A stretch of 64,000 nucleotides of DNA. Origin: JAPHSX01 sp039714395. Lineage in GTDB: Bacteria; Pseudomonadota; Gammaproteobacteria; Thiohalomonadales; Thiohalomonadaceae. The notes beneath the pieces were generated by a model. That model searched no databases. It had not been told where the DNA came from and worked only from the letters and a program-made list of their open reading frames with translations. Of the stretch, positions 25,465-35,325 are shown one piece after another. Position numbers and translations under genes: made by a program. The stretch's first letter is position 1. Every line of letters begins with the position of its first letter. Location of the stretch: positions 1-64,000 of the forward strand of contig JBDLJH010000010.1 in assembly GCA_039714395.1 (NCBI GenBank), given 5' to 3'.

Positions 25465-27129
25465 TCAGGCGAGTTTTTTATACTTAATGCGGTGCGGCTG
25501 GTCGGCTTCAACGCCAAGGCGACGTTTGCGGTCTTCTTCGTAGTCGGCGTAGTTACCTTCAAACCACTCCACATGTGAGTCGCCCTCGAAGGCGAGGATG
25601 TGGGTGGCGATACGATCCAGGAACCAGCGGTCGTGTGAGATCACGACGGCGCAGCCGGGGAACTCCAGTAATGCCTCTTCGAGTGCACGCAGGGTCTCCA
25701 CATCGAGATCGTTGGTCGGCTCATCGAGTAGCAGCAGGTTGCCGCCGGTGGCGAGTAGCTTGGCCATGTGCAGGCGGTTACGCTCACCACCGGAGAGGTC
25801 GCCGACCCGCTTTTGCTGGTCGGAACCGCGGAAGTTGAAGCGGCTGGCGTAGGCGCGTGAGTTGAGTGGATAGTCGCCTACCATCATGTTGTCGTGACCA
25901 CCGGAGAGTTCCTCCCACACCGTTTTTTTCGCGTCCAGCGCGTCACGGCTCTGATCCACATAGGCCAGTTCAACCGTGTCTCCCAGGCGTAGCTCACCCG
26001 AGTCAGGCTTCTCCTCGCCTACCAGCATACGGAACAGGGTGGTCTTGCCCGCCCCATTGGGACCGATGATACCTACGATTCCGCCGGGTGGCAGGTTGAA
26101 GGAGATGTTATCGATAAGCAGGCGATCGCCGAAGCCCTTGGTAAGCCCCCTGGCCTCGATCACCAGGTCGCCGAGGCGGGGCCCCGGCGGGATGAACAGT
26201 TCGTTGGTCTCGTTGCGTTTCTGATAATCCTTTGATGAAAGTTCGTCGAAACGGGCCATACGTGCCTTCGATTTGGCATGACGTCCCTTGGCGTTGGAGC
26301 GTACCCACTCCAGCTCCTGCTTCATCGACTTGATGCGAGCATTTTCGGATTTTTGCTCCTGCTCCAGACGCTGCTCCTTCTGCTCCAGCCAGGAGGAGTA
26401 GTTGCCCTCCCAGGGGATGCCATGGCCGCGATCCAGCTCAAGGATCCAGCCGGCAACATTATCGAGGAAGTAGCGGTCGTGGGTGATCGCCACCACGGTG
26501 CCCTCGTAGTCGTGCAGGAATCGCTCCAGCCAGGCCACCGATTCGGCATCGAGATGGTTGGTCGGCTCGTCCAGCAGCAGCATATCGGGCTTTTCCAGCA
26601 ACAGCTTGCACAGTGCGACACGGCGCTTTTCACCACCGGACAGCTTGGAGACATCGGCCTCCCAGGGTGGCAGGCGCAGGGCGTCGGCGGCGACCTCCAG
26701 GTGACGGTCGATGTTATGGCCGTCGGTGGCCTGGATGATGTTCTCCAGCTTCGCCTGCTCGGCAGCCAGGGCATCGAAGTCGGCATCGGCTTCGGCGTAG
26801 GCGGCGTAGACCTCATCAAGGCGCTTCAGCGCATCCTTTACCTCACTGACCGCCAGTTCAATATTGCCGCGTACATCCAGCGACTCATCCAGTTGCGGCT
26901 CCTGTGGCAGGTAGCCGATCTTGATCCCGGTCTGTGAACGGGCCTCACCCTCAATATCGCTATCGATTCCGGCCATGATACGCAGCAGGGTCGATTTGCC
27001 TGAACCGTTGAGACCGAGTACACCAATCTTTGCACCAGGGAAGAAAGAGAGGGAGATGTCTTTAAGAATTTCGCGTTTCGGCGGTACGACTTTGCCGACG
27101 CGATTCATGGTGTAAATATACTGCGCCAT
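25465..27129 (-). CDS. ettA: energy-dependent translational throttle protein EttA (ABC-F)
   Basis: A 554-residue ABC-F ATPase, within one residue of E. coli EttA. It carries two nucleotide-binding domains with Walker A GLNGSGKST and GPNGAGKTT, signatures LSGGEKRRV and LSGGERNRL, and Walker B plus EP-T-NHLD/NDLD motifs, joined by a charged linker (about 240-300). It has no membrane segments. EttA binds the ribosomal E site and gates entry into elongation according to the ADP/ATP ratio. The gene is monocistronic with its own terminator. Confidence 0.97.
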   Translation of the reverse strand: MAQYIYTMNRVGKVVPPKREILKDISLSFFPGAKIGVLGLNGSGKSTLLRIMAGIDSDIEGEARSQTGIKIGYLPQEPQLDESLDVRGNIELAVSEVKDALKRLDEVYAAYAEADADFDALAAEQAKLENIIQATDGHNIDRHLEVAADALRLPPWEADVSKLSGGEKRRVALCKLLLEKPDMLLLDEPTNHLDAESVAWLERFLHDYEGTVVAITHDRYFLDNVAGWILELDRGHGIPWEGNYSSWLEQKEQRLEQEQKSENARIKSMKQELEWVRSNAKGRHAKSKARMARFDELSSKDYQKRNETNELFIPPGPRLGDLVIEARGLTKGFGDRLLIDNISFNLPPGGIVGIIGPNGAGKTTLFRMLVGEEKPDSGELRLGDTVELAYVDQSRDALDAKKTVWEELSGGHDNMMVGDYPLNSRAYASRFNFRGSDQQKRVGDLSGGERNRLHMAKLLATGGNLLLLDEPTNDLDVETLRALEEALLEFPGCAVVISHDRWFLDRIATHILAFEGDSHVEWFEGNYADYEEDRKRRLGVEADQPHRIKYKKLA

Positions 27130-27288
27130 GTTGATGGTCCGTTATTGCTGGAAAATTAGCTCCCTATTATAGAGCGCCAACGCGACTCTGCACATAGGTG
27201 AATGGTGAGGTAGATCAGTTTGGCTAGGTGACAGAATATGGTAGCTTAGCGGTGATTAGATCACTTATAACCATTTAAGGTGACGTGC

Positions 27289-28986
27289 TTGACACAACAA
27301 ATACGGATACTCCTGGTCGAGGATGACCTCAACGATGCGCAGATGGTGATGGCGGAGATACGTCATGGCGGGATAGCGGCCGACTTTGTGCGTGTGGCGA
27401 ATCGTATGGCTGCGTTGGTAGCTCTGGATGAAGGCGGTTGGAATTTAATTATCACCGATTTCACCCTATCCGATATGACGGCTCTGGATCTGCTGGCTTG
27501 GGTACGTGAGCGCCAACTTGATGTTCCGGTAATAGTGGTTTCCGGCACCATTGGTGAAGAGATGACGGTCTTGACCATGCATGCCGGGGCGCATGACTTT
27601 ATCACCAAGGGGGCGTTGGCCAGACTCAATCCGGCAATAGAGCGCGAGTTACAGGAGCAGGAAATTCACCGTCAGCGATGGTTAGCCGAGTCGGCCCTGG
27701 TTGAGAGTGAGAAAAATTTCCGACAGCTTACCGAGACGATCCCTGAGGTGTTCTGGCTTATCGACTGCAAGCAGCAGCAGATGCTCTACCTTAGTCCTGC
27801 TTTTGAAACGGTTTGGGAGCAAGATCCGGCGCAGATCATGCGTGAACCCGAGCGACTTCTGAATACGGTGTACCCTGAGGATTATGACAGGATACGCCAA
27901 CGGATAGCCGAGCAGGGGTGGGAAGGTTTTAACATGGAGTACCGCATCGTGTTGCCCGATGACTCGCTTCGTTGGCTTAATACCCGCTCTTTCCCCATTT
28001 ATGATGAGGCTAACAGGCTTATTCGTATTGCCGGATTGACCACGGATATTTCAGAACGTATGCGTTTGCAGCAGGAGCGGGAGGTGATGAATCGCGCCCT
28101 GGCCCAGACTGCTGATGCGGTGATGATAACCGATGCAGAGGCTAATATTGTTTATGTCAATCCGGCCTTTGAGGATCTAACGGGTTATCAGCGCGGTGAG
28201 GTGATCGGCAAGAATCCAAATCTCCTTAAATCGGGATTTCAGGATTCCAATTTCTTTCAGGCGATGTGGTCGAACATCTCCAACGGCATTCCCTTTACCG
28301 ATATTTTCATTAACCGGCGCAAGGATGGTGAGCTTTATTATGAGGCGAAGACCATTACCCCCATACGCAATGTAGATGGGGTGGTGAGCCATTTTGTTGC
28401 CACTGGCAAGGATATTACTGATCGCCTTAAGATCAAAGAGCGTCTCAACAAGGTCGTTAATTACGATGTAATCACTGGCCTTGCCAACGGTATCCTGCTA
28501 AATGATCGCTTAAGTCAGGCGGTTATCCACTTCAGGCGTCAGCAGCATAGCTTCGGTTTGCTCTGTGTGGGACTGGAGCTGAAGGAGCTGCTGGGCGAGG
28601 GGTACGATAACAAGGTGATGGAACAGCTGTTACGCCAGGTGGCACAGCGTCTTAGTAGCAGCGTAGATGTTCATGACACGGTGGCGCGCATGAGCAGTGG
28701 TGAGTTTATGATCTTGCACAAGGATCACGAGCACACTCGTGAGCAGTTGGAAATACTGGCCAAGGAGCTGGTAATGGCCTTCAGTGTTCCTATTGTTGCC
28801 GATGGGTATGAGTTATTTCTCACCCCTTCTATCGGTATTAGTCTATTTCCGGATGATGCTCAGGAGTCGGAACATTTGCTGGAGCATGCCAGAATTGCCA
28901 TGGAACATGCTCGCACGACGGGACATGGGAGCTATAGTTTCTATCAGGGAGAAATGATGGTACAGGCGAAGCATCTCTCTAGTTAG
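27289..28986 (+). CDS. receiver-PAS-PAS-degenerate GGDEF signalling protein
   Basis: A 565-residue protein beginning at TTG (27289), favoured because TAAGG (27276-27280) lies eight bases upstream; an alternative GTG at 27280 overlaps that site. The receiver (residues 5-120) has VEDD and phospho-acceptor D57 (IITDFTLSD). Two PAS domains follow (about 145-265 and 270-395; RLNTVYPEDY and ANIVYVNPAFEDLTGY are typical). The last 150 residues align with GGDEF domains, but the signature reads SSGEF and the DxLTGLxNR motif reads VITGLANG, so cyclase activity is unlikely. It could bind c-di-GMP or GTP as an effector. It is divergent from ettA and stands alone. Confidence 0.9.
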   Translation: MTQQIRILLVEDDLNDAQMVMAEIRHGGIAADFVRVANRMAALVALDEGGWNLIITDFTLSDMTALDLLAWVRERQLDVPVIVVSGTIGEEMTVLTMHAGAHDFITKGALARLNPAIERELQEQEIHRQRWLAESALVESEKNFRQLTETIPEVFWLIDCKQQQMLYLSPAFETVWEQDPAQIMREPERLLNTVYPEDYDRIRQRIAEQGWEGFNMEYRIVLPDDSLRWLNTRSFPIYDEANRLIRIAGLTTDISERMRLQQEREVMNRALAQTADAVMITDAEANIVYVNPAFEDLTGYQRGEVIGKNPNLLKSGFQDSNFFQAMWSNISNGIPFTDIFINRRKDGELYYEAKTITPIRNVDGVVSHFVATGKDITDRLKIKERLNKVVNYDVITGLANGILLNDRLSQAVIHFRRQQHSFGLLCVGLELKELLGEGYDNKVMEQLLRQVAQRLSSSVDVHDTVARMSSGEFMILHKDHEHTREQLEILAKELVMAFSVPIVADGYELFLTPSIGISLFPDDAQESEHLLEHARIAMEHARTTGHGSYSFYQGEMMVQAKHLSS

Positions 28987-29370
28987 CGCTATAGTTAAAG
29001 TTCAGGACGATGACTGCCGATAGTTATTGTGGCGTAAGGGAATTTCTCATGTGGTGGCACATTCAGTTTGAAAAAATTCCGTCACAGCATGAGTAAAGAC
29101 TCCAGTTCTACCTCTCAACCTCTCAACCTGTCGAGGTGGCCGATGATAAGGTGTGTATCCCGGCGTCGCGCATCCACATCTAGCTCCTGAGAGCGGTTAA
29201 CATTGTGGTTGCCCTTATATCCGCAGATGCAGAGACTTTTGTGACCCCATTCCTTATACCCTCTTGAATTCCTCAGGAATTTCCCTCATCATACAGCTAT
29301 ATTAGAGAACGCTAATATTCTTCTCTGATGCTACTATTCATCTGGAACAAAGAACGGACAGGGGAAAGGC
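28987..29370. other. intergenic region upstream of the RND operon
   Basis: A 384-bp gap with no reading frame of note. It holds a direct repeat of CCTCTCAA near 29115, an AATTCC/GGAATT inverted repeat (29267-29281), and the ATATTAG inverted repeat described separately. The efflux operon promoter must lie here. Confidence 0.5.
29299..29318. promoter_or_regulatory. inverted repeat, possible operator of the RND operon
   Basis: ATATTAG (29299-29305) and CTAATAT (29312-29318) form a perfect 7-bp inverted repeat with a 6-base spacer, ending 52 bases before the adaptor start codon. This size and position fit a dimeric repressor site; no regulator gene is adjacent. Confidence 0.4.
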
Positions 29371-30378
29371 ATGTATAAGCTGCAACGGGTTATGGCAATG
29401 GGTCTGCTGCTCATGATCACTTCACAGGTCTGGGCGGCGGAGCCGCTGGCAAGGGCTGAGGTAAGCCTAAAGACGATACCTGGTGAGGTGGTGGTTGATG
29501 CGCTGATTGAAGCGGTGTTCCAGACTACCGTTTCGGCCCAGACCTCCGGGCGTATCACCGAGGTGCTGGTGGATGTAGATGACTTCGTTAATAAGGGTGA
29601 CGTTCTTGTGCGTTTCCGTGACAAGGAGCAGCGTGCGGCGATGAAGGCCGCCGATGCCCGTACCGATGAGGCTAAGTCGGCCTTTACCCGTATCCAGGAG
29701 TTGCTGGCGAAGAAGTTGGTCTCACAGGCCGAGTTCGATAAGGCGAAGGCGGGACTAAAGGCGGCCAATGCTGCGCGCGAACAGGCGCAGGAGCAGTTGG
29801 AACACACCGTAGTACGTGCCCCCTATAGTGGCATTGTGGTTAAGCGCAATGTGGAGCCGGGTGAGAGTGCCAGTCCTGGTAAGCCGTTGATGACGGGGCT
29901 CTCCCTGGAGTCGTTGCGTGCCGTTGCCAATGTGCCACAGGCGCACATCGATACGGTTCGCCAGCTGCAGCGTGCCCGGGTAATTCTACCCGGCGAGGCG
30001 GCTCCCTCAGTGGCAGGTACCAGGTTGACTATTTCCCCCTTTGCCGATGCCGCCTCTCATACCTTTAAGGTGCGTGTAGATCTGCCGACTGGTCGTCACG
30101 GGGTCTATCCGGGGATGTTCGTTAAGGTTGCCTTTGTTATTGGTGAGACACAAAGCCTGTTGTTGCCTGAGGCGGCGGTGGTGCATCGCAGCGAGGTAAC
30201 CGGTGTCTATGTGTTAAAGGGCGAATCGATTAGTTTCCGTCAGATCCGCATAGGCAAAAGTTTAGAAGATGGACAGGTTGAAGTGCTGGCGGGGCTGGAT
30301 ACGGGTGAAGAGGTGGCACTGGAGCCGATTCGTGCCGGTGTGATGCTAAAGGGAATGCGCGCAGGTAAGAAAAAATGA
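29371..30378 (+). CDS. RND efflux periplasmic adaptor subunit
   Basis: A 335-residue membrane-fusion (HlyD/AcrA-type) protein with a cleavable signal peptide (cleavage after VWA, about residue 22). A biotinyl-lipoyl half-motif (SAQTSGRITEVLVDVDDFVNKGDVLVRF), a helical hairpin (about 85-150), the second lipoyl half (TVVRAPYSGIVVKRNVEPGE) and beta-barrel and membrane-proximal parts follow. It bridges an inner-membrane RND pump to an outer-membrane channel. AGGGGAAAGGC precedes the ATG, and its end overlaps the pump gene by four bases (ATGA). No TolC-type channel gene is in the window. Confidence 0.94.
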   Translation: MYKLQRVMAMGLLLMITSQVWAAEPLARAEVSLKTIPGEVVVDALIEAVFQTTVSAQTSGRITEVLVDVDDFVNKGDVLVRFRDKEQRAAMKAADARTDEAKSAFTRIQELLAKKLVSQAEFDKAKAGLKAANAAREQAQEQLEHTVVRAPYSGIVVKRNVEPGESASPGKPLMTGLSLESLRAVANVPQAHIDTVRQLQRARVILPGEAAPSVAGTRLTISPFADAASHTFKVRVDLPTGRHGVYPGMFVKVAFVIGETQSLLLPEAAVVHRSEVTGVYVLKGESISFRQIRIGKSLEDGQVEVLAGLDTGEEVALEPIRAGVMLKGMRAGKKK

Positions 30379-33300
30379 CACAGAAGCTGGGGCTCTCGGG
30401 CAGTATTGCCCGCAAATTTTTGACCACCGAGATCACGCCGTTGTTGGCGCTGGTCGGTTTCCTGCTGGGGCTGTTTGCAGTGATGATCACGCCGCGCGAG
30501 GAGGAGCCACAGATCAACGTTACCTTCGCCAATATCTTTATTGCCTACCCCGGGGCCTCGGCCAAAGAGGTTGAAAATTCGGTGGCACTGCCTGCAGAAC
30601 AGGTGCTCTCGGAGATCGAGGGGGTGAAACATGTCTACTCGGTGTCACGTCCGGGTATGGTCGTGCTTACCGTACAGTACAAGGTAGGAGAGGATCGTAC
30701 CGGGGCCATCGTACGTCTCTACAACGCGGTCTTCTCCAACCAGGACTGGTTGCCACAAAACCTGGGCGTGATGCAGCCCATCATCAAGCCCAAGGGTATC
30801 GATGATGTGCCCATCGTCACCCTTACCCTGTGGAGCAAGAATGAAAATGTGGGTACCCATGAGCTACAAAAGGTTGCCCATGCGGTTGAGTCTGAGCTAA
30901 AACGGGTCAAGGGCACCCGTGATATCTACACCATCGGTGGGCCGGATCAGGTGGTGCATGTCACCCTCGACCCGGTACGTCTGGCCGGTTACGGCCTTGC
31001 TATGGATGACCTGCGAAATGCCTTGATGATGAGCAATGCCACCCGTCCCTCCGGTGCGCTGGTGGCCAATAATCGGGAGATCCTGGTGCAGGCGGGTACC
31101 TTCCTGACCACTTCGGATGAGGTGCGCTCACTGGTGGTTGGGGTAAGAGAGGGTAATCCCATCTATCTGCGTGACGTGGCTGATATTCGTCTTGGTGCCG
31201 ATCACCTTGAGCAGTATGTCTGGTTCGGCACCGGGCCTGCGGCTGCGGCGAAGGGTATAGATGTGCAGGGGGATTTTCCTGCGGTCACCGTAGCCATTGC
31301 CAAGCAGCCGGGTACCAATGCGGTACAGATCGCGCAGCAGGTAATTGAACGCTTTGATGCACTTAAGGGCACCTTCGTCCCCGATGGGGTGGAGGTGACG
31401 GTAACCCGTGATTATGGTGCGACGGCAGATGAGAAGGCGCAGAAGCTGATCACTAAACTGATCTTCGCGACCCTTTCCGTGGTGGTGTTGGTGTTCTTTG
31501 CCATCGGCTATCGTGAGGCCTTTATTGTCGGCATGGCGGTGGTGATTACCCTGGCCATTACTCTGTTTGCCTCCTGGGCCTGGGGCTTTACCCTTAATCG
31601 GGTCTCACTGTTCGCCCTCATCTTCTCCATCGGTATTCTGGTGGATGATGCCATCGTGGTGGTGGAGAACATTCATCGACACATGCAGATGGGTGGAAAA
31701 AAATTACTGGAGGTGATCCCGCTGGCGGTCGATGAGGTGGGTGGTCCCACCATTCTTGCCACCTTCACTGTAATCGCTGCGCTGTTGCCAATGGCCTTTG
31801 TTACCGGTCTGATGGGGCCCTACATGAGCCCGATCCCGATCAATGCCTCCATCGGCATGGTGATCTCGCTGGCGGTGGCCTTTATTGTCACCCCGTGGAT
31901 GTCTAATCTGGTGTTGGCCAGGGCGAATTTTCACCACCAAAGTGATGACGACGGTGGCGATAGCAAAATGTATCGCATGTTCGAGCGCGCTGTTGGTCCT
32001 TTCCTGCGCCAGCGTGAAGGGCGAAAATCGCGTTGGGGCATGGTCGGTGTAATTTTGTTATTGATTGCACTTTCGGTGGCGTTAGTACCGTTGCAGGCCG
32101 TTGTGTTGAAGATGCTGCCCTTCGACAATAAATCAGAGTTTCAGGTGGTGGTTGATATGCCTGAGGGGACCAGCGTCGAGCAGACCGCCCGTGTGATGAC
32201 TGAGCTGGGTGATTATCTTTCTACGGTGCCCGAGGTGACGGACTATCAGGCCTATGCCGGTGGTGCTTCACCGATTAATTTTAACGGCCTGGTGCGCCAG
32301 TATTACCTGCGCGAGGGAGCGAATATCGGAGACCTTCAGGTCAACCTGGTGCACAAGAGTCAACGTGATCGTAAGAGCCATGAGATCGCGCTGGCGGTGC
32401 GAGGTCCGTTGCAGGAGATCGGTCAGCGCTATAACGCCAATGTGAAGGTGGTCGAGGTGCCTCCCGGTCCGCCGGTACAGTCCCCACTGGTTGCCGAGAT
32501 CTACGGCATCGACTACGACGGGCAGATCAGTGTCGCCAAGTCGGTGCGTGAGGTGTTCGAATCGACAGCGGACATTATAGATGTCGATGACAGTGTAGAG
32601 AGCCCTGCTGAGAAGTTAATTCTTAAGGTGGATCAGCAGAAGGCGGCGCTGCTTGGCGTGCCGCAGCAGAGGGTGGTTGCAGCGGTACATACAGCGCTCT
32701 CTGGTGAGGATGTGAGCTTCCTGCATGATGCCAATGCCAAGTATCCGGTGCCGATTCGCATGGAGTACTCGGTGGCTGACAAGGCGGACATTAATACCAT
32801 TCTCAACCTGCGTCTGCGTAGCATTAGTGGTGAGCTGGTGCCGCTCTCGGAAATTGTCACGGTGGTTAAAACCGAGCGGGAGAATGCGATCTACCATAAG
32901 GACCTACAGCGGGTAGTATTCGTTACTGGCGATATGGCAGGTGAACTGGATAGCCCGCTCTACGGTATGTTTAATATGGTCGATCAGCTAGATAGTGAGT
33001 CGTTGGATCATGGTGAACGGCTGGAGCAGAACTTTATCAATCCGCCAGAGAACCCCTATGACTACAGCGTGAAGTGGGACGGCGAGTGGCAGGTGACCTA
33101 CGAGACCTTCCGTGACATGGGTATTGCCTATGCGGTGGGGCTGATCCTCATCTACCTGCTAGTAGTAGCACAGTTCCGCAGTTACCTTGTCCCCATCGTC
33201 ATTATGGCTCCGATCCCGTTGACGGTGATTGGGGTAATGCCGGGCCACGCCTTGCTCAATGCCATGGGGATGGATGCGCAGTTTACCGCCACCTCGATGA

Positions 33301-33608
33301 TCGGCATGATCGCACTGGCCGGTATCATCGTGCGTAATTCCATTTTACTGGTAGATTTTATCAATCAGCAGGTGGAGGAGGGCACTCCCTTCGAGCGGGC
33401 GGTGATTAACTCCAGCGCGGTGCGTGCCAAGCCTATCGTGTTGACTGGAGCGGCGGCGATGATGGGGGCCTTCTTCATCATTGATGACCCGATCTTCGGG
33501 GGCCTCGCAATATCCCTGATCTTTGGTATTCTGGTCTCTACTATCCTCACCCTGATCGTCATTCCAGTGATGTACTACGCATTTATGCATAAGCGCATGA
33601 TGGCTTGA
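30375..33608 (+). CDS. RND efflux transporter permease subunit
   Basis: A 1077-residue inner-membrane RND pump with twelve expected membrane helices and two large periplasmic loops. GILVDDAIVVVENI in the fourth helix carries the proton-relay aspartates, and the second half repeats the pattern (ALAGIIVRNSILLVDF). The opening PREEEPQINVTFANI and PGASAKEVENSVALPAE are typical of the HAE/HME-type group that has little substrate specificity visible in sequence. It is translationally coupled to the adaptor gene. The likely substrates are hydrophobic compounds, but metals cannot be excluded by eye. Confidence 0.95.
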   Translation: MTQKLGLSGSIARKFLTTEITPLLALVGFLLGLFAVMITPREEEPQINVTFANIFIAYPGASAKEVENSVALPAEQVLSEIEGVKHVYSVSRPGMVVLTVQYKVGEDRTGAIVRLYNAVFSNQDWLPQNLGVMQPIIKPKGIDDVPIVTLTLWSKNENVGTHELQKVAHAVESELKRVKGTRDIYTIGGPDQVVHVTLDPVRLAGYGLAMDDLRNALMMSNATRPSGALVANNREILVQAGTFLTTSDEVRSLVVGVREGNPIYLRDVADIRLGADHLEQYVWFGTGPAAAAKGIDVQGDFPAVTVAIAKQPGTNAVQIAQQVIERFDALKGTFVPDGVEVTVTRDYGATADEKAQKLITKLIFATLSVVVLVFFAIGYREAFIVGMAVVITLAITLFASWAWGFTLNRVSLFALIFSIGILVDDAIVVVENIHRHMQMGGKKLLEVIPLAVDEVGGPTILATFTVIAALLPMAFVTGLMGPYMSPIPINASIGMVISLAVAFIVTPWMSNLVLARANFHHQSDDDGGDSKMYRMFERAVGPFLRQREGRKSRWGMVGVILLLIALSVALVPLQAVVLKMLPFDNKSEFQVVVDMPEGTSVEQTARVMTELGDYLSTVPEVTDYQAYAGGASPINFNGLVRQYYLREGANIGDLQVNLVHKSQRDRKSHEIALAVRGPLQEIGQRYNANVKVVEVPPGPPVQSPLVAEIYGIDYDGQISVAKSVREVFESTADIIDVDDSVESPAEKLILKVDQQKAALLGVPQQRVVAAVHTALSGEDVSFLHDANAKYPVPIRMEYSVADKADINTILNLRLRSISGELVPLSEIVTVVKTERENAIYHKDLQRVVFVTGDMAGELDSPLYGMFNMVDQLDSESLDHGERLEQNFINPPENPYDYSVKWDGEWQVTYETFRDMGIAYAVGLILIYLLVVAQFRSYLVPIVIMAPIPLTVIGVMPGHALLNAMGMDAQFTATSMIGMIALAGIIVRNSILLVDFINQQVEEGTPFERAVINSSAVRAKPIVLTGAAAMMGAFFIIDDPIFGGLAISLIFGILVSTILTLIVIPVMYYAFMHKRMMA

Positions 33609-33627
33609 GAGACGCAGGTTTAGGTAC

Positions 33628-33656
33628 AAAAAAGGCGCTTTACAGCGCCTTTTTTG
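33628..33656 (+). terminator. rho-independent terminator after the RND operon
   Basis: A 12-bp perfect stem (33628-33639 with 33644-33655), loop TTAC, with A-run and T-run on the two arms, lies 20 bases after the pump stop codon. Confidence 0.92.
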
Positions 33657-33901
33657 TTTCTGACTAGTAGCCGATTGGAATAGTAGTGGTATAGCAACTC
33701 GATCTATCGCTATTTCCACGCTGATAGTGTTAAGGATGTCACAATTGCCCTGTTCTGAGTTCCAGTGGTTGGAGAAATCGATGAAAGAGGTATAGAAAGT
33801 GGGGTATACTATCGGCGTTTAAACCGCACCGTAGCAACGTCACCTTATTTTTCCCGTGGCGAAAGGCGGGGATAATCAGGATTTAAGAATAAGAGTGCCA
33901 T

Positions 33902-35221
33902 ATGACCAAATTGACGCCGCTTCGTGAAATACCACAACAGAATATCTTCAAGCAGGGCGATGTTTTCGTCCTCTTCGGTGAATTGTTTGGCCGTGGCTAT
34001 GTAAACGGTCTGATTGACGAGGCGCGTGCAGCTGGCATGACTATCGTCGGTATCACCGTCGGTCGTCGAGATGAGGACAACAATTTGCGGCCCCTGAATG
34101 CTGAGGAGCTGGCCGAGGCTGAGGCTAATCTGGGCGGGCGCATCATCAATGTGCCGATGATGGCTGGTTTTGACCTCGATGCCCCTGATGGTGAGTCCAC
34201 CCCTACCGATCTGCTCGCCCCCCTGACCATAAAGACCTGGCAGCAAGAGAAACTCGACTGGGCACAGATCGAGCGTTGCCATGAGGTCGGAGTGAAGCGT
34301 TTTAATGATTCGCTGGCTCAGGTAATGAGTGAGCTGGAGGAGATCATTCCCGATGGTTCCAGTGCCTACTTTGCCCATACCATGGCGGGGGGTATTCCCA
34401 AGGTAAAGGTCTTCCTGGCCATCGCCAACCGTATCTACAAGGGGCGCGGTACGAAGCGTTTCATGTCCTCGCGGGCACTGCTTGATAGTGACCTTGGCAA
34501 ACTCAGTTTGATGAATTTCGATGAGGTGACAGCCAATAGTTTCCAGTACCTTATTGAGGGCAGCGCGGCACTACGCCAGCGTCTGGAAGCCAGTGGCGGT
34601 CAGGTGCGCTACAGCGCCTATGGCTATCATGGTACCGAGATCCTGATTAACGGTGAGTACCAGTGGCAGACCTACACCAATTACACCCAGGGTTACGCCA
34701 AGATGCGTCTGGAGCATGTCGCTGAGGAGGCATGGGCGAAGGGTATCAAGGCCACTGTCTTTAACTGCCCGGAGATTCGTACCAACTCATCGGATATTTT
34801 TGTCGGTGTCGAACTATCGCTGTTCCCGTTGCTTACTGCATTGAAGCAGGAGAATGGTGGAGAGTGGGCCAAGGCTCAGAGCGATGCATGCCGTGAACTG
34901 CTGGAGGAGGGGACTTCGCTGGAAGAGTTATTACAGAAGATTGAGGATTACAACGCCAACGGTACCATTACCGAGTTCCGCAATTATGAGGCGTGGCCGA
35001 TGGATAATACCGAGGAGCTGGCCGAAGTGATGGTGGGTACATCCGAGAAGATCACCTCGCTGCACAAGGATCGTAAGGCATTGATCACCGATCACCTCAG
35101 TGCCCTGGTGCTGGAGGGTACCGGCCCGCTGATGTTCCATGAGATGTCTAATCCAGCTGCGCCAGTGTTATGGCTGAATCATGACATTATCGCCAAACAG
35201 CTGAACTTGATGCATAACTGA
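33902..35221 (+). CDS. enoyl-ACP reductase FabMG-family protein (probable)
   Basis: A 439-residue cytoplasmic protein. I match it from memory to the FabMG family, an enoyl-ACP reductase group found by metagenomic triclosan-resistance screening. The start (DVFVLFGELFGRGYVNGLIDEARAAGMTIVGITVGRR) has a Rossmann-like strand and glycine turn, and FAHTMAGGIPKVK and SAYGYHGTEILING are conserved-looking. Enoyl reduction in fatty-acid synthesis is the suggested role; the classical FabI Tyr-Lys pattern is not obvious to me, so the function is tentative. It stands alone with its own terminator. Confidence 0.65.
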   Translation: MTKLTPLREIPQQNIFKQGDVFVLFGELFGRGYVNGLIDEARAAGMTIVGITVGRRDEDNNLRPLNAEELAEAEANLGGRIINVPMMAGFDLDAPDGESTPTDLLAPLTIKTWQQEKLDWAQIERCHEVGVKRFNDSLAQVMSELEEIIPDGSSAYFAHTMAGGIPKVKVFLAIANRIYKGRGTKRFMSSRALLDSDLGKLSLMNFDEVTANSFQYLIEGSAALRQRLEASGGQVRYSAYGYHGTEILINGEYQWQTYTNYTQGYAKMRLEHVAEEAWAKGIKATVFNCPEIRTNSSDIFVGVELSLFPLLTALKQENGGEWAKAQSDACRELLEEGTSLEELLQKIEDYNANGTITEFRNYEAWPMDNTEELAEVMVGTSEKITSLHKDRKALITDHLSALVLEGTGPLMFHEMSNPAAPVLWLNHDIIAKQLNLMHN

Positions 35222-35246
35222 TATTGTTACATTTTGAATAGTACGG

Positions 35247-35274
35247 ACGGGTCGCCACTGGGCGGCCCGTTTTC
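35247..35274 (+). terminator. rho-independent terminator after the FabMG-like gene
   Basis: A 10-bp stem (35247-35256 with 35261-35270, one G-T wobble) and 4-base loop run into TTTTCG, 25 bases after the stop codon. Confidence 0.82.
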
Positions 35275-35325
35275 GTTGTAGGTATATCCCTCTGTACAAG
35301 AAGTCCTCATTGCGTTTTTTGTCTG

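Noticed and set aside
26278..26937. 219-codon plus-strand frame opposite ettA
   Set aside because: Antisense shadow; Leu/Gln-rich low-information sequence.
27180..27279. Possible c-di-GMP riboswitch before the receiver-PAS-GGDEF gene
   Set aside because: The conserved GEMM core segments are not present by eye.
29113..29132. Tandem CCTCTCAA repeat
   Set aside because: Only two short units; not enough for a CRISPR or a repeat family claim.
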